A DNA stretch of 64,000 nucleotides from DASWJZ01 sp963846475 (GCA_963846475.1 CAWJVZ010000004.1:4092001-4156000); one strand, 5' to 3'; counted from the stretch's first letter, positions 8,439-17,843 are shown. The notes: generated by a model not told the origin, from the letters alone. A program made the numbers and translations.

Positions 8439-9146
8439 ATGCGAAAAGTCTATCCGGATGCGGGTGCGGCGCTCGCCGGGCTGCTCCGCGACGGCATGAC
8501 CGTCATGGCCGGCGGCTTCGGCCTCTGCGGCATCCCCGAGACGCTCATCGAGGCGGTGCGCGATTCCGCCGTCAAGGACCTGACGATCATCTCCAACAAT
8601 GCCGGCATCGACAATGTCGGCCTCGGCATCCTGCTGGAAACGCGGCAGATCAAAAAGATGATCTCGTCCTATGTCGGCGAGAACAAGACTTTTGCGCAGC
8701 AATACCTCGCCGGCGAGTTGGAGATCGAGTTCAACCCGCAGGGCACGCTCGCCGAGCGCATCCGCGCCGGCGGCGCCGGGATTCCCGCCTTCTTCACCAA
8801 GACCGGCGTCGGCACTTTGATAGCCGAGGGCAAGGAGGTCCGCGAATTCGACGGCGGGCGCTACGTGATGGAGCGCAGCCTCTTCGCCGACCTCGCGCTC
8901 GTCCATGCCTGGAAGGCCGACACCGAAGGCAATCTCGTCTTCCGCAAGACGGCGCGGAATTTCAATCCGATGATGGCCACAGCCGCGGAGGCCACGGTGG
9001 CGGAGGTCGAACAGCTGGTCGAGCCGGGGGAGCTCGACCCCGACCACATCGTCACGCCCGGCATCTACATAAAGCGCATGATCCACGTGCCGAACGCCCA
9101 GAAACGCATCGAGCAGCGCACCGTGCGTAAGCGCGTTGCGGCCTGA
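8439..9146 (+). CDS. scoA: 3-oxoacid CoA-transferase subunit A
   Basis: A 235-residue alpha subunit of a succinyl-CoA:3-ketoacid CoA-transferase. MAGGFGLCGIPE and MISSYVGEN are closer to ScoA than to PcaI, and the FFTKTGVGTLIAEGKEVREFDG and RKTARNFNPMMA blocks are family hallmarks. It transfers CoA from succinyl-CoA to acetoacetate together with the beta subunit encoded 11 bases downstream. The ATG at 8439 follows GAGGAGAGAGCGGGA. In this window it closes the PHB degradation loop after 3-hydroxybutyrate dehydrogenase, although the adjoining pcaB-like gene leaves 3-oxoadipate possible as a substrate. Confidence 0.92.
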   Translation: MRKVYPDAGAALAGLLRDGMTVMAGGFGLCGIPETLIEAVRDSAVKDLTIISNNAGIDNVGLGILLETRQIKKMISSYVGENKTFAQQYLAGELEIEFNPQGTLAERIRAGGAGIPAFFTKTGVGTLIAEGKEVREFDGGRYVMERSLFADLALVHAWKADTEGNLVFRKTARNFNPMMATAAEATVAEVEQLVEPGELDPDHIVTPGIYIKRMIHVPNAQKRIEQRTVRKRVAA

Positions 9147-9157
9147 GGAGATTTGAC

Positions 9158-9817
9158 ATGGCCTGGACCCGCGATGAGATGGCGGCCCGCGCGGCGAAGG
9201 AGCTCCGCGACGGTTTTTACGTCAATCTCGGCATCGGCATCCCGACGCTGGTGGCGAACTACATCCCCACGGGCATGACGGTGCAGCTGCAGAGCGAGAA
9301 CGGCATGCTCGGCATGGGCCCGTTCCCCTATGAGGGCGAGGAGGACCCCGACCTGATCAATGCCGGCAAGCAGACCATCACCGAGCTGCCGACGACTGCC
9401 TATTTCTCCAGCGCCGATTCCTTTGCGATGATCCGCGGCGGGCATATCGACCTGTCGATCCTCGGCGCCATGCAGGTCGCCGAGAACGGCGACCTCGCCA
9501 ACTGGATGATCCCGGGAAAGATGGTCAAGGGCATGGGCGGCGCCATGGACCTCGTCGCCGGCGTCAAGAAGGTCGTCGTGGTGATGGAGCACACCGCCAA
9601 GGACGAGCCAAAGCTCCTGCACCGCTGCACGCTGCCGCTCACCGGCGCCGGCGTGGTCGACATGGTGATCACCGATCTCGGCGTGTTCGAGATCGACAAG
9701 AAGGCCGGCCGCATGCGGCTGACCGAGCTGGCGCCGGGGGTGAGCGAAGCAGAAATCCGCGCCAAGACGGAGGCCGACTACGAAGTCGCTTTGCCCAGCG
9801 CAGCCGCGGTGGCTTAG
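9158..9817 (+). CDS. scoB: 3-oxoacid CoA-transferase subunit B
   Basis: A 219-residue beta subunit. It has the SENGMLGMGP motif with the catalytic Glu that forms the CoA thioester intermediate, the GGHIDLSILGAMQV block and KMVKGMGGAMDLV. The start at 9158 follows GAGGAGATTTGAC and lies 11 bases after scoA, so the pair is one transcription unit and forms the active heteromer. Confidence 0.93.
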   Translation: MAWTRDEMAARAAKELRDGFYVNLGIGIPTLVANYIPTGMTVQLQSENGMLGMGPFPYEGEEDPDLINAGKQTITELPTTAYFSSADSFAMIRGGHIDLSILGAMQVAENGDLANWMIPGKMVKGMGGAMDLVAGVKKVVVVMEHTAKDEPKLLHRCTLPLTGAGVVDMVITDLGVFEIDKKAGRMRLTELAPGVSEAEIRAKTEADYEVALPSAAAVA

Positions 9818-9871
9818 GCGACTTTCCCCCCCGCAGCCGCAGATATGCTCCGGACGGGCGGAGGATAGGCC

Positions 9872-11257
9872 GTGACCTTATCCGCGCTGGACTCGGAGTT
9901 TTTCCGCGATCTCTTCGCCACGGCCGAGATGCGCGCGGTCTTCTCCGATCGCGCGCGGCTTGCGGCCATGCTGCGGGCGGAGGCGGCCCTGGCACGGGCG
10001 GAAGCGCGGTTCGGCCTCGTTCCCGAAGCACTTGCTCCCGCGATCGACGCTATCGCGCCGGAACACCTCGATCTGCAAAAACTCGGCGAGGCGACCGCGC
10101 TTGCCGGCGTCCCGACCATCCCGTTCGTCAAGGCGGTGCAGGCGCTGCTCCCAAACGAGCTGGAGCCATTTTTTCATCGCGGCGCCACCAGCCAGGACAT
10201 TTTCGACACTGCGCTGGTGCTGCAGATCCGACAGGCGTTCGCACTCCTTGAAACCGACATCGACGCCACCATCGCCGGCCTGTCGGGGCTCGCCCAAAGA
10301 CACCGGAAAACCCCCTGCATCGGGCGAAGCTACGGCCAGCACGCCGCTCCCGTGACCTTTGGCTACAAGGCAGCGATCTGGGCGACGGGGGTCGCCGAAA
10401 TGGCCGCGCGCCTGCCAAGGCTGCGCTCCCGCGCTTTGTCGGCCTCGCTCGGCGGCCCGGTCGGCACGCTTGCCGCGCTCGGCGAACAGGGGCCGGCGGT
10501 GGCGGACGCATTCGCCGCGGAGCTCGGCCTGGCCGCGGCGCCGATCGCCTGGCACACGTCGCGCGCCCGGATCGCCGAGACCGGCGCGTGGCTCGCACTC
10601 CTCATCGGCGCGCTCGCCAAGATGGCCACCGACATCGTCCACCTCGCCTCGACGGAGGTCGGCGAAGTGGCCGAACCGCACGTCCCCGGGCGCGGCGGCT
10701 CGTCGGCCATGCCGCACAAGCAAAACCCGGTTGCCGCGACGATCATCCTGGCGGCGCACGGCGCGGCTCCCGGCCACCTCGCGACGCTGGTTTCCGCCAT
10801 GGCCGCCCAGCACGAGCGCCCGGCCGGCGCCTGGCACGCCGAGTGGCATGCACTGGCGCAGCTGTTCGGCCTTGCCTCAGGCGCGCTCCGCGAAGGCCGG
10901 CGCCTCGCCGAAGGGCTTGTCGTCGACGAAGCGCGCATGCTGTCGAACCTTGGCATCACTAATGGCCTGATTTTCGCTGACGCCGCCGCCGCCGGCCTGG
11001 CGGAGCACCTCGGCCGGCAGGCCGCCCACGCGCTCCTGGAGCGCGCGGCGGAAGCGGTGCGCGCTACCGGGCAGCCGCTCGCGGAGATTCTCCGCGACGA
11101 TGCCGAGATCCCGCCGGAAGCGAAATCGCGCCTGAACGCCGCCTTCGACCTGCAGCCGGCTGTCGAGGCGGCGGCGCTCTGGACCGACCGCGCCTTGGCG
11201 GGGTTGCCCTCGCCGGAACCCGCAGCGAGCAAACTGCGCGAGGATGACTGCTCTTGA
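9872..11257 (+). CDS. pcaB: 3-carboxy-cis,cis-muconate cycloisomerase-like lyase
   Basis: A 461-residue member of the fumarase/aspartase superfamily. The superfamily signature GRGGSSAMPHKQNP is intact, and the N-terminal region (FFRDLFATAEMRAVFSDR) with the TSQDIFDTALVLQ block resembles PcaB, which cyclises 3-carboxymuconate in the beta-ketoadipate pathway. Translation starts at GTG 9872. Position after scoAB suggests a shared operon. No other protocatechuate pathway genes are in the window, so an adenylosuccinate-lyase-like role on another substrate is not excluded. Confidence 0.85.
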   Translation: MTLSALDSEFFRDLFATAEMRAVFSDRARLAAMLRAEAALARAEARFGLVPEALAPAIDAIAPEHLDLQKLGEATALAGVPTIPFVKAVQALLPNELEPFFHRGATSQDIFDTALVLQIRQAFALLETDIDATIAGLSGLAQRHRKTPCIGRSYGQHAAPVTFGYKAAIWATGVAEMAARLPRLRSRALSASLGGPVGTLAALGEQGPAVADAFAAELGLAAAPIAWHTSRARIAETGAWLALLIGALAKMATDIVHLASTEVGEVAEPHVPGRGGSSAMPHKQNPVAATIILAAHGAAPGHLATLVSAMAAQHERPAGAWHAEWHALAQLFGLASGALREGRRLAEGLVVDEARMLSNLGITNGLIFADAAAAGLAEHLGRQAAHALLERAAEAVRATGQPLAEILRDDAEIPPEAKSRLNAAFDLQPAVEAAALWTDRALAGLPSPEPAASKLREDDCS

Positions 11258-11359
11258 TCGGTTCGGCCGATGCTCGTTCTAGAACATCGCATGTTCGGGA
11301 CGTGTTCGAAATCGAGGATTTTGGCGGAAAGCTGAACGGCAGCGGGACGATATAGGAAT

Positions 11360-11375
11360 TGTTTCACGTGAAACA
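11360..11375. other. parS centromere-like site (ParB binding)
   Basis: TGTTTCACGTGAAACA is a perfect 16-bp palindrome identical to the canonical bacterial parS site. It lies in the 236-bp gap between the pcaB-like gene and phaB. Chance occurrence of an exact 16-mer in 64 kb is negligible. parS sites cluster near the chromosome replication origin and nucleate ParB spreading; parA and parB themselves are not in the window. Confidence 0.93.
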
Positions 11376-11493
11376 TCGCGCGACGGACCGCGCTCGCAAC
11401 GCGAGGACTTCACCTGTTTGCGACGGTAGGTGCTAGGTAGGCTGCAGGGGCGCGAAAAAGCGTCTCGAAGCAGAAGCGACTTGGGAGGATGGA

Positions 11494-12237
11494 ATGAGCG
11501 AACGCATTGCCCTGATCACCGGCGGCATGGGTGGCCTCGGCGAGACGATCTCGACCAAGATGGCGGACGCCGGCTACCGCGTCGCCGTCACCTACTCGCC
11601 CACCAACAAGACAGCCGAGCAGTGGGTCGCCGACATGAAGGGGCGCGGCTACGAGTTCCGCGCCTTCCCCTGCGACGTGACCGACTTCGGCTCCGCCAGA
11701 GAATGCGTTGCCGCGGTCGAGGCGGAACTCGGCCCCGTCGACATCCTGGTCAACAATGCCGGCATCACCAAGGACATGACCTTCCGCAAGATGGGCAAGG
11801 CGGAATGGGACGCCGTCATCCGCACCAACCTCGATTCCGTCTTCAACATGACCAAGCCGGTCTATGACGGCATGATGGACCGCGGCTGGGGCCGCATCAT
11901 CAACGTCGCCTCCGTGAACGGCTCCAAGGGCGCCTTCGGGCAGACGAATTACGCGGCCGCCAAGGCCGGCATGCACGGCTTCACGAAATCGCTGGCGCTG
12001 GAATTGGCCCGCAAGGGCGTCACCGTGAACACCATCTCGCCGGGCTATATCGGCACCAAGATGGTCACGGCGATCCCCAAGGACGTGCTTGAAGGCAAAA
12101 TCCTGCCGCAGATCCCGGTCGCCCGGCTCGGCAAGCCGGAGGAGGTGGCGGGTCTCATCATCTATCTCTGCTCCGAAGAGGCGGCCTTCGTCACCGGGGC
12201 CAACATCGCCATCAACGGCGGCCAGCACATGCAGTGA
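11494..12237 (+). CDS. phaB: Acetoacetyl-CoA reductase
   Basis: A 247-residue SDR that matches PhaB/PhbB: ITGGMGGLGETI at the N-terminus, FPCDVTDF, LVNNAGITKDMTFRKM, the FGQTNYAAAKAGMHGFTK active site and the TISPGYIGTKMV segment. It reduces acetoacetyl-CoA to (R)-3-hydroxybutyryl-CoA with NADPH for polyhydroxybutyrate synthesis. The ATG at 11494 is preceded by TTGGGAGGATGGA. phaA and phaC are not in the window. It stands alone downstream of the parS site. Confidence 0.93.
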   Translation: MSERIALITGGMGGLGETISTKMADAGYRVAVTYSPTNKTAEQWVADMKGRGYEFRAFPCDVTDFGSARECVAAVEAELGPVDILVNNAGITKDMTFRKMGKAEWDAVIRTNLDSVFNMTKPVYDGMMDRGWGRIINVASVNGSKGAFGQTNYAAAKAGMHGFTKSLALELARKGVTVNTISPGYIGTKMVTAIPKDVLEGKILPQIPVARLGKPEEVAGLIIYLCSEEAAFVTGANIAINGGQHMQ

Positions 12238-12246
12238 CGGTCGGTC

Positions 12247-12435
12247 TCAGTTCGAAGCCTTTTGCCGCGGCTCCGGGCGATCGCCCGCGATCAGGCGCAC
12301 GAGAATCTCCTCCTGCGCAATTCCTTCCGCCCGCGCGAAATCGGTCTTCGGCAGGAGCTTGGCCATCACCAAAGCGTCAATAACGAGTCCGGCGATCCGC
12401 AGGCTCCATTCCTCGTCGTTCACATATTCAGCCAT
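12247..12435 (-). CDS. Small hypothetical protein
   Basis: A 62-residue protein starting at ATG 12435 after GAGGAAGCGGG and ending at TGA 12247, convergent with phaB. The sequence MAEYVNDEEWSLRIAGLVIDALVMAK has an amphipathic, acidic start and a hydrophobic middle that may be one short helix. I do not recognise a family. Its placement between phaB and bdhA is the only functional hint. Confidence 0.6.
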   Translation of the reverse strand: MAEYVNDEEWSLRIAGLVIDALVMAKLLPKTDFARAEGIAQEEILVRLIAGDRPEPRQKASN

Positions 12436-12596
12436 GAATTTCCCGCTTCCTCGCTCACCGGCCGTCCTGGCGGTTGAGCACTGAGACACCATCCAATAAT
12501 GGAGCGAACGTTGTGGGCGAACTGATCCTCGTCGCCTGCGGCTTGATACCTGTCGCGCTGCCGAGCAGGAACCGCCGGAATTCTTGGAGAAATTAG

Positions 12597-13382
12597 ATGA
12601 GTTTGAAGGGAAAAGTCGCCGTTGTGACGGGCTCCACCTCCGGCATCGGCCTGGGCATCGCCCGCGCTCTGGCCGGGGAGGGGGCCGACATCCTCCTCAA
12701 CGGCTTTGGCGATGCCGCCGAGATCGAGCGCCTGCGCCAGGGCCTTGTCGACGCGCACGGCATCCGCGCCGCCTATTCCGGCGCCGATATGACGAAGCCG
12801 GCGGAGATCGCCGGCATGATCGGCGAGGCGGAGGAAAAACTCGGCCGCGTCGACATCCTGGTCAACAATGCCGGCATCCAGCACACCGCCCCGGTGCACG
12901 AGTTCCCGCCGGAAAGATGGGACGCCATCCTGGCGATCAACCTCTCGGCCGCCTTCCACGCCACCCGCGCCGTGCTGCCGCAGATGTTTTTGCGCAACTG
13001 GGGCCGCATCATCAACATCGCCAGCGTCCATGGCCTCGTCGCCAGCAAGGACAAGTCCGCCTATGTCGCCGCCAAGCACGGCCTGGTCGGCCTTACCAAG
13101 GTGGTGGCGCTGGAGACCGCCACGACGGGCATCACCTGCAACGCGATCTGCCCGGGCTGGGTGCTGACCGCGCTGGTGCAGAAGCAGATCGACGCGCGCG
13201 CCGAGCGCGACGGGATCGACGCTGCCCGTGCGAAGCACGACCTCGTCGCCGAAAAGCAGCCGTCGCAGGATTTCGTCGCGCCCGAGCAGATCGCCGCCTT
13301 CGCGATCTTCCTCTGTTCCGACGCGGCGGCGCAGATCCGCGGCCAGGCGCTCCCCATGGACGGCGGCTGGACGGCGCAATAG
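12597..13382 (+). CDS. bdhA: 3-hydroxybutyrate dehydrogenase
   Basis: A 261-residue SDR very like BdhA: VVTGSTSGIGLGIARALA, LVNNAGIQHTAPVHEFPPE, the NIASVHGLVASKDKSAYVAAKHG active-site region and QKQIDARAERDGI, an insertion typical of D-3-hydroxybutyrate dehydrogenases. It interconverts 3-hydroxybutyrate and acetoacetate with NAD. With ScoAB it would return PHB carbon to acetyl-CoA. The terminal GQALPMDGGWTAQ is standard. Confidence 0.95.
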   Translation: MSLKGKVAVVTGSTSGIGLGIARALAGEGADILLNGFGDAAEIERLRQGLVDAHGIRAAYSGADMTKPAEIAGMIGEAEEKLGRVDILVNNAGIQHTAPVHEFPPERWDAILAINLSAAFHATRAVLPQMFLRNWGRIINIASVHGLVASKDKSAYVAAKHGLVGLTKVVALETATTGITCNAICPGWVLTALVQKQIDARAERDGIDAARAKHDLVAEKQPSQDFVAPEQIAAFAIFLCSDAAAQIRGQALPMDGGWTAQ

Positions 13383-13520
13383 TGCCGGGTCGTGCGCCGC
13401 CGCGGCGAGACTTGCCGAGACGTAGCAAATCGCCCTCCGCCTGGTCGTTTGCGGGCTGCGCTTGAAAGACCCCGCGTCGCGTCGTTTATTCCGAAATTCT
13501 CCTCACAACCGGATGCACCC

Positions 13521-13949
13521 GTGAGCCTCGATTCGCCGATTCCCTTGTGGCAGACGATCGCCATCCTCGTTGGCCGCCTGATATTCGCGGGCGTCTTCCT
13601 GATGGCCGTTTCCTTCAAGTTCCTCGATATGCAGGCAACGGCAGGCTACATCGCCTCGGCGGGGTTTCCGTTTCCCCTGTTGCTCGCTTGGCTCGCCGCG
13701 ATTTTCGAAGTCCTGCTGGTGATCTGCTTCCTGACCGGCGCATTCTTCACCGAGGCGGCGCTGCTCGCCGCGGCCTATGTGCTGTTCCTGGCCTTCGCCT
13801 TCCACGGGCCGTCGCATTGGGAGGGGAACCAGGCGGAATTCGGCTTCTTCGTCGACCATTTCACCTTCACTGCCGGATTGCTGTTTGCCGCCGTGCACGG
13901 GCCGGGGAAATGGGCATTGCGGCAGACCGTAATCGGCAGGGCACCCTGA
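13521..13949 (+). CDS. DoxX family membrane protein
   Basis: A ~142-residue membrane protein with four hydrophobic segments and the DoxX-type core (GRLIFAGVFLMAVSFKFLDMQATAGYI then FPLLLAWLAAIFEVLLVICF). Translation probably begins at GTG 13521 (residues SLDSPIPLWQTI follow); an in-frame ATG at 13392 would add an unlikely basic leader. A HGPSHWEGNQAEF loop carries two His. The family includes thiosulfate:quinone oxidoreductase subunits and redox-linked membrane proteins; the specific role here is unknown. Confidence 0.78.
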   Translation: MSLDSPIPLWQTIAILVGRLIFAGVFLMAVSFKFLDMQATAGYIASAGFPFPLLLAWLAAIFEVLLVICFLTGAFFTEAALLAAAYVLFLAFAFHGPSHWEGNQAEFGFFVDHFTFTAGLLFAAVHGPGKWALRQTVIGRAP

Positions 13950-13966
13950 CAGTTGGGCGCAGGCTC

Positions 13967-15446
13967 TCAAAGCCTGCAGAGCCGATAGGTGTCGATCCAG
14001 GGCCGCAACCGCTCGAATTCCGCGCTCGCGGCGATGACGTCGGCATCGGCGTAGCGCTTGCCGACGATCTGCATGCCCACCGGCAGGCCGTTCTCCGCCA
14101 ACCCGGCGGGAACCGTCGCAGCCGGATAGCCGATGAAATTGATGAGATAGGTCATGCACCAGCCGATCAGCGGGTCGATCGCCTCGCCCTCGATTTCCGC
14201 CGGCCCGACGGTGTTTCCGTCCGTCGCATTGTCGACTGCGAGGCACGCCAGGGTCGGTGAAACCAGGAAATCGTAGCGGTCGAGGACGCTGCGCAGCGCG
14301 TCGAAAACCTCGGTGCGCACCGCCTGGTCGGCCAGGAACTCGGTGACCGTCATTTTCCGCCCGATCTCGTCCCAGTGCCAGAATTCCGGGGGAAAGTCGT
14401 CGTGGTGGTCGCGAAGAAGGTCGATCCCCTCGCGCCTGAAACCTTCGAGCGCGGCCACTTGTTTCGGGGCGACGAAGCGGCACCACACATCGCTCAGCTC
14501 CCGCTGCGAGCGGCGGAGGCCGATCTCGACTTCTTCCACATGCGCGCCCGCCTCCTCGAAGGCCGCGACCGCCTTTTCGACGACGGCTACGACCCGCGGA
14601 TCGACGGGAAAAATGCCGTAGTCGCGGGTATAGGCGATCCTTTTGCCGGCGACGGAGCCGCGCAGCGCCGCCAAAAAATCGACGTCGCCCTCGATTGCGT
14701 AGGGATCGCGCGAATCGTAGCCGGCGAGCACCGACATGGCCAAAGCGGAATCCTCCACCGACCGCGTGATCGGGCCCTCGAAGATGAACGGCACGTTGCC
14801 GCTGAAGCCTTCGGGCCGGGTGACCAGCGGCACGCGCCCGAAGGAGGGCTTGTAGCCGTAGACGCCGCACCAGGAAGAAGGGATGCGGATCGAGCCGCCG
14901 CCATCGGTGCCCTCGCAGAGCGGCAACAGCCCGGCCGCCACCGCGCCGGCGCTGCCGCCCGACGAGCCGCCGGTATTCTTGCTGAGGTCGAAGGGGTTTT
15001 TCGACGGCCCGAATAGATAGTTGTCGCAGGTGCCGCGGAAGCCGAATACGGGGCTGTTGGTCTTGCCGACCAGGATCGCGCCGGCCCGCTCCATCCGCTC
15101 GGCGAACATGCAGTAGCTATCGGCAACGTAGTTCTTGAGCGCACGGATGCCGCCGAAAGTGGTGACCCAGCCCGGCTTGAAATCGAAGCAGTCCTTCATG
15201 GCGATGGGGACGCCGTGCAGCGGGCCGAGCGCGTCGCCGCGCATGATCGCCGCTTCGGCCGTCTTCGCCGCTTGGCGCGCGTCGTCGTAGCCGAAAATCA
15301 CCAGTGCGTTGATCTTGGGATTGTGCACTTCGATACGGGCGATGGCGGCATCTGACCACTTCGACGGGCGACACCTCCTTTCTGCGGATTTTTTTGGCCA
15401 GCGCTGCGGCTGACTCGGTTTTCGCCAGGTCTTCTCCGATCGGCAT
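13967..15446 (-). CDS. Amidase signature family hydrolase (frameshifted near N-terminus)
   Basis: A repaired protein of ~492 residues. The amidase Ser-cisSer-Lys triad is visible: Lys in PIAMKDCFDF, and GGSSGGSAGAVAAG with CEGTDGGGSIRIP supplying both Ser. It hydrolyses an amide, substrate unknown. The first ~33 residues (MPIGEDLAKTESAAALAKKI...) are in another frame: one extra base at about 15350 separates EVVR from AAIARIEVHNP, which rejoin perfectly when it is removed. ATG at 15446 follows GGGAAGAAAT. Without repair only a protein starting inside the domain at 15328 could be made. Confidence 0.85.
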
Positions 15447-15750
15447 ATTTCTTCCCATTCGACGCTCGTGCTGGATTGCGACGATCACCGGGTGAGGCGC
15501 CCACCGGAACTGTTCGTCCCGATTCCGCGAGGCGAGCGAACTATGCTTCGGCGATGCGGGATGCATCGACTCCCCAGCCCCACATTCGCCAATGGGGCGG
15601 CCATCCACAAGACCCGCCGGAGAGTTTTGCGCGTGGCTCGGCCTGAACGATCGGCACGCGGGAGGCGGCGAGCGAAAGGGCCGTGCCGACCGCTGAAGGA
15701 ACGGCCTTACCAAGGCAGCCGTTCTCCCTTCGATGCAAAGGGAGGCTCAC
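15447..15750. other. Non-coding gap between divergent amidase and CBS genes
   Basis: About 304 bp without a convincing gene in either strand. It must hold the divergent promoters of the amidase and CBS-domain genes, but I see no clear -35/-10 pair, repeat or RNA gene in it. Confidence 0.5.
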
Positions 15751-16167
15751 ATGCAGATTCGCGAGATTATGACTCGGAACGTCGAACTCCTCAGCCCGGA
15801 CGACACGATTCAGGAAGCGGCCCGGCGTATGCGGGACGAGGATATCGGTTCGCTGCCGGTCGCAGAGAACGACCGTCTGGTCGGCTACGTGACCGATCGC
15901 GACATCGTCGTCCGTGGGCTGGCGGACGCTGGCGGCCCCGATCAGAAGGTGCGCGAGGTGATGACCGAGCGTGTCCTCTATTGCTTCGACGATGAGCGCG
16001 TGGAGGACGTGGCGGCGAACATGGCGAAGAACCAGGTGCGGCGCCTGCCCGTCCTTACGCGCGAGAAGCGTCTGGTCGGGATCGTGGCGCTTGGCGACAT
16101 CGCCACCAAGGCCGGCGAAGAGCCTGCGGAAGACGCGCTGGAAGGCATTTCCCGGAGTACGTCGTAG
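15751..16167 (+). CDS. CBS-domain protein
   Basis: A 138-residue protein made of two consecutive CBS motifs (IREIMTRNVELLSPDD... LVGYVTDRDIVVRGL and VREVMTERVLYCFDD... LVGIVALGDIAT). The pair forms one Bateman module that binds adenine nucleotides. The ATG at 15751 has AGGGAGG eight bases upstream, so it is preferred to the ATG at 15733. Stand-alone CBS pairs are frequent in alphaproteobacteria and act as energy or stress sensors; the partner is unknown. Confidence 0.92.
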   Translation: MQIREIMTRNVELLSPDDTIQEAARRMRDEDIGSLPVAENDRLVGYVTDRDIVVRGLADAGGPDQKVREVMTERVLYCFDDERVEDVAANMAKNQVRRLPVLTREKRLVGIVALGDIATKAGEEPAEDALEGISRSTS

Positions 16168-16399
16168 TCACCCGCCGTTCCGAGCGAGAATCGCTGGCGC
16201 CAGGGCAGACAGCAGAACCGCGCGCGACGACGCGGCGTGGTTGAGCTCAGTTCGGACCAGAGAACGTGAGGATTCCGTGACGGCCCGAGGAGCTTTCTGG
16301 CTGCAATGATTCGTCGCAAATCGTGAACTGGAGAATGGATCGGAACGTATCGCCAATATGTTCAAAGAACAGGTCACAATCGCGAAGCAAGTCAGGATC

Positions 16400-16549
16400 A
16401 TGAGAAAATATTTGTATACCGACTGGCTGGCGGCTGTTGCGGCTTGTATCTCGCTCGTGGCACTGGCTGTGATGTCCGATCGGGCCTCGGAGCCTTCCGC
16501 TGTAGTTTACGCTGTCACGGCCCCGACGCTGATGCTGCCGAGCGGGTGA
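16400..16549 (+). CDS. Possible small single-pass membrane peptide
   Basis: A 49-codon frame with ATG at 16400 preceded by CAGGATC. It starts MRKYLYTDW and then has one hydrophobic stretch (LAAVAACISLVALAVM), like a small inner-membrane peptide. The 16168-16567 interval is otherwise empty and less GC-rich than the neighbourhood. Support is limited to composition; it could be chance. Confidence 0.35.
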   Translation: MRKYLYTDWLAAVAACISLVALAVMSDRASEPSAVVYAVTAPTLMLPSG

Positions 16550-16567
16550 GCTTGACATCGCCGCGGG

Positions 16568-17306
16568 TCAGTCGGACTCTTTTGCCATCAACGATCGAAC
16601 CGACGCACCCGACGTGACGAGGCGATCATATTCCGGCGGGCGCAATTCGCCGCCCATGAACACGTGGTGCCGACGAAACTGCATGCCGCTCGGAGCCGGT
16701 TCCAGGGCCGCAAAATGGATCTCTTGCGGCTTCGCCGCGGCAACGATCCGCTCGATGTTGCGAGCGGTGATGCCGCCACCCGGCATGACGATGATGCGCC
16801 GGCCCGCTTGATCGACGAGCTTTGTCACCAACGGCAGCCCCTCGAGCACGGTCGCCTCCTGGCCTGATGTGAGTACGCGCTCGACGCCGAGCCCGATCAG
16901 GGTCTCCAAGGCCTGGAAAGGATCGGGCGTCATGTCGAACGCCCGGTGGAATGTCGCCGACAGAGGCCGGGCACGCCCAATCAGCTCGCGCGTCCGCTCG
17001 GCGTCGACTGTCCCATCCGCCGTCAACAGGCCGATCACCACGCCGTCTGCATTCTCTGCCTTGGCGGTGTCGATGTCAGCTTGCATGATGGCGTATTCAT
17101 CGTCGTCGAACAGAAAATCACCGCCGCGCGGCCTGATCATCACATTGAGCCGGATGCCTGCGATCGTCCGCGCCTGGCGGATCGTGCCGCGGCTCGGCGT
17201 CGTGCCTCCCTCCAGGAGATCGCCGCACAGCTCGACGCGATCCGCCCCCGCAGCCTTGGCCGCTCGCACGCCCGCCACCGAGTTCGACGCATACCTCGTA
17301 GATCAT
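16568..17306 (-). CDS. cutC: CutC family protein (frameshifted at N-terminus)
   Basis: A repaired TIM-barrel protein of ~245 residues. Conserved CutC blocks are GADRVELCGDLLEGGTTPS, NVMIRPRGGDFLF, FHRAFDM, VLTSGQ and the MPGGGI phosphate-site region. The family was named for copper homeostasis, but its biochemical role is unsettled. The start MIYEVCVEL at ATG 17306 has a strong ribosome site (AAGGAGGG); one extra C/G at about 17278-17279 then shifts the frame before VAGVRAAKAAG. Removing it gives an uninterrupted family-length protein. Confidence 0.88.
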
Positions 17307-17470
17307 TGAAAACCCTCCTTGGTCGTGCTGTTCGACTGCTCCAGGTCGGCTGGCAGCCGATTGCAGCGCTGCTGGGCCTCATCGCCTGAGTCTGTCCCGA
17401 CCCCAGAGCTCCCCTTGTTTCCATAAAAATTGCTCGCCCTTCCGCGCCGCTGCCCTAAGATGCGGACGGC

Positions 17471-17839
17471 ATGGAGGACGCGAGAGATTATCCGGAGCTT
17501 GAGCGGCACGTTCGCAACCTGATCGACGCTACCGGCACGCTGTTGCGGGTATCGGAGGAGGCGGAAAAGCTCGCGGTCATCTTTCCCGACCTGACGAAGC
17601 TGGAGATCTGCGAGTTCATCATCAGCCGGGCCGGCGCGGAAAAAATCGGCATGGAGCTGGAAAACCTGGACGATTCCGGCCGCCGCAAGCGCTTTCTGCA
17701 ACGCGAGGAAAGAATCCGCCGGCGCGCCTACGACATCTGGGAGCGCGAGGGCCGTCCCGAGGGCCGCGCCAGCGAGCACTGGTACCGTGCGGCCGGGGAG
17801 CTCGATAGGCCCGGGGGCGAGGAGACCGGCGGCCGCTGA
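17471..17839 (+). CDS. DUF2934-containing protein
   Basis: A 122-residue, strongly charged, probably helical protein. Its C-terminal part, RIRRRAYDIWEREGRPEGRA then HWYRAAGEL, is the DUF2934 motif found in many short alphaproteobacterial proteins. The N-terminal half (LERHVRNLIDATGTLLRVSEEAEKL) looks like a coiled helix. Function is unknown. It converges with the gene ending at 17866. Confidence 0.8.
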   Translation: MEDARDYPELERHVRNLIDATGTLLRVSEEAEKLAVIFPDLTKLEICEFIISRAGAEKIGMELENLDDSGRRKRFLQREERIRRRAYDIWEREGRPEGRASEHWYRAAGELDRPGGEETGGR

Positions 17840-17843
17840 GCTC

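Noticed and set aside
8067..9086. 339-codon minus-strand frame over scoA
   Set aside because: Only its last 69 codons (8067-8276) lie outside scoA and look coding; the rest is antisense shadow.
11293..11307. GTTC-N7-GTTC, matching the alphaproteobacterial LexA box, and the palindrome GTTCTAGAAC at 11276-11285
   Set aside because: An 8-base match is expected about twice by chance in 64 kb over both strands, and no SOS gene is next to it.
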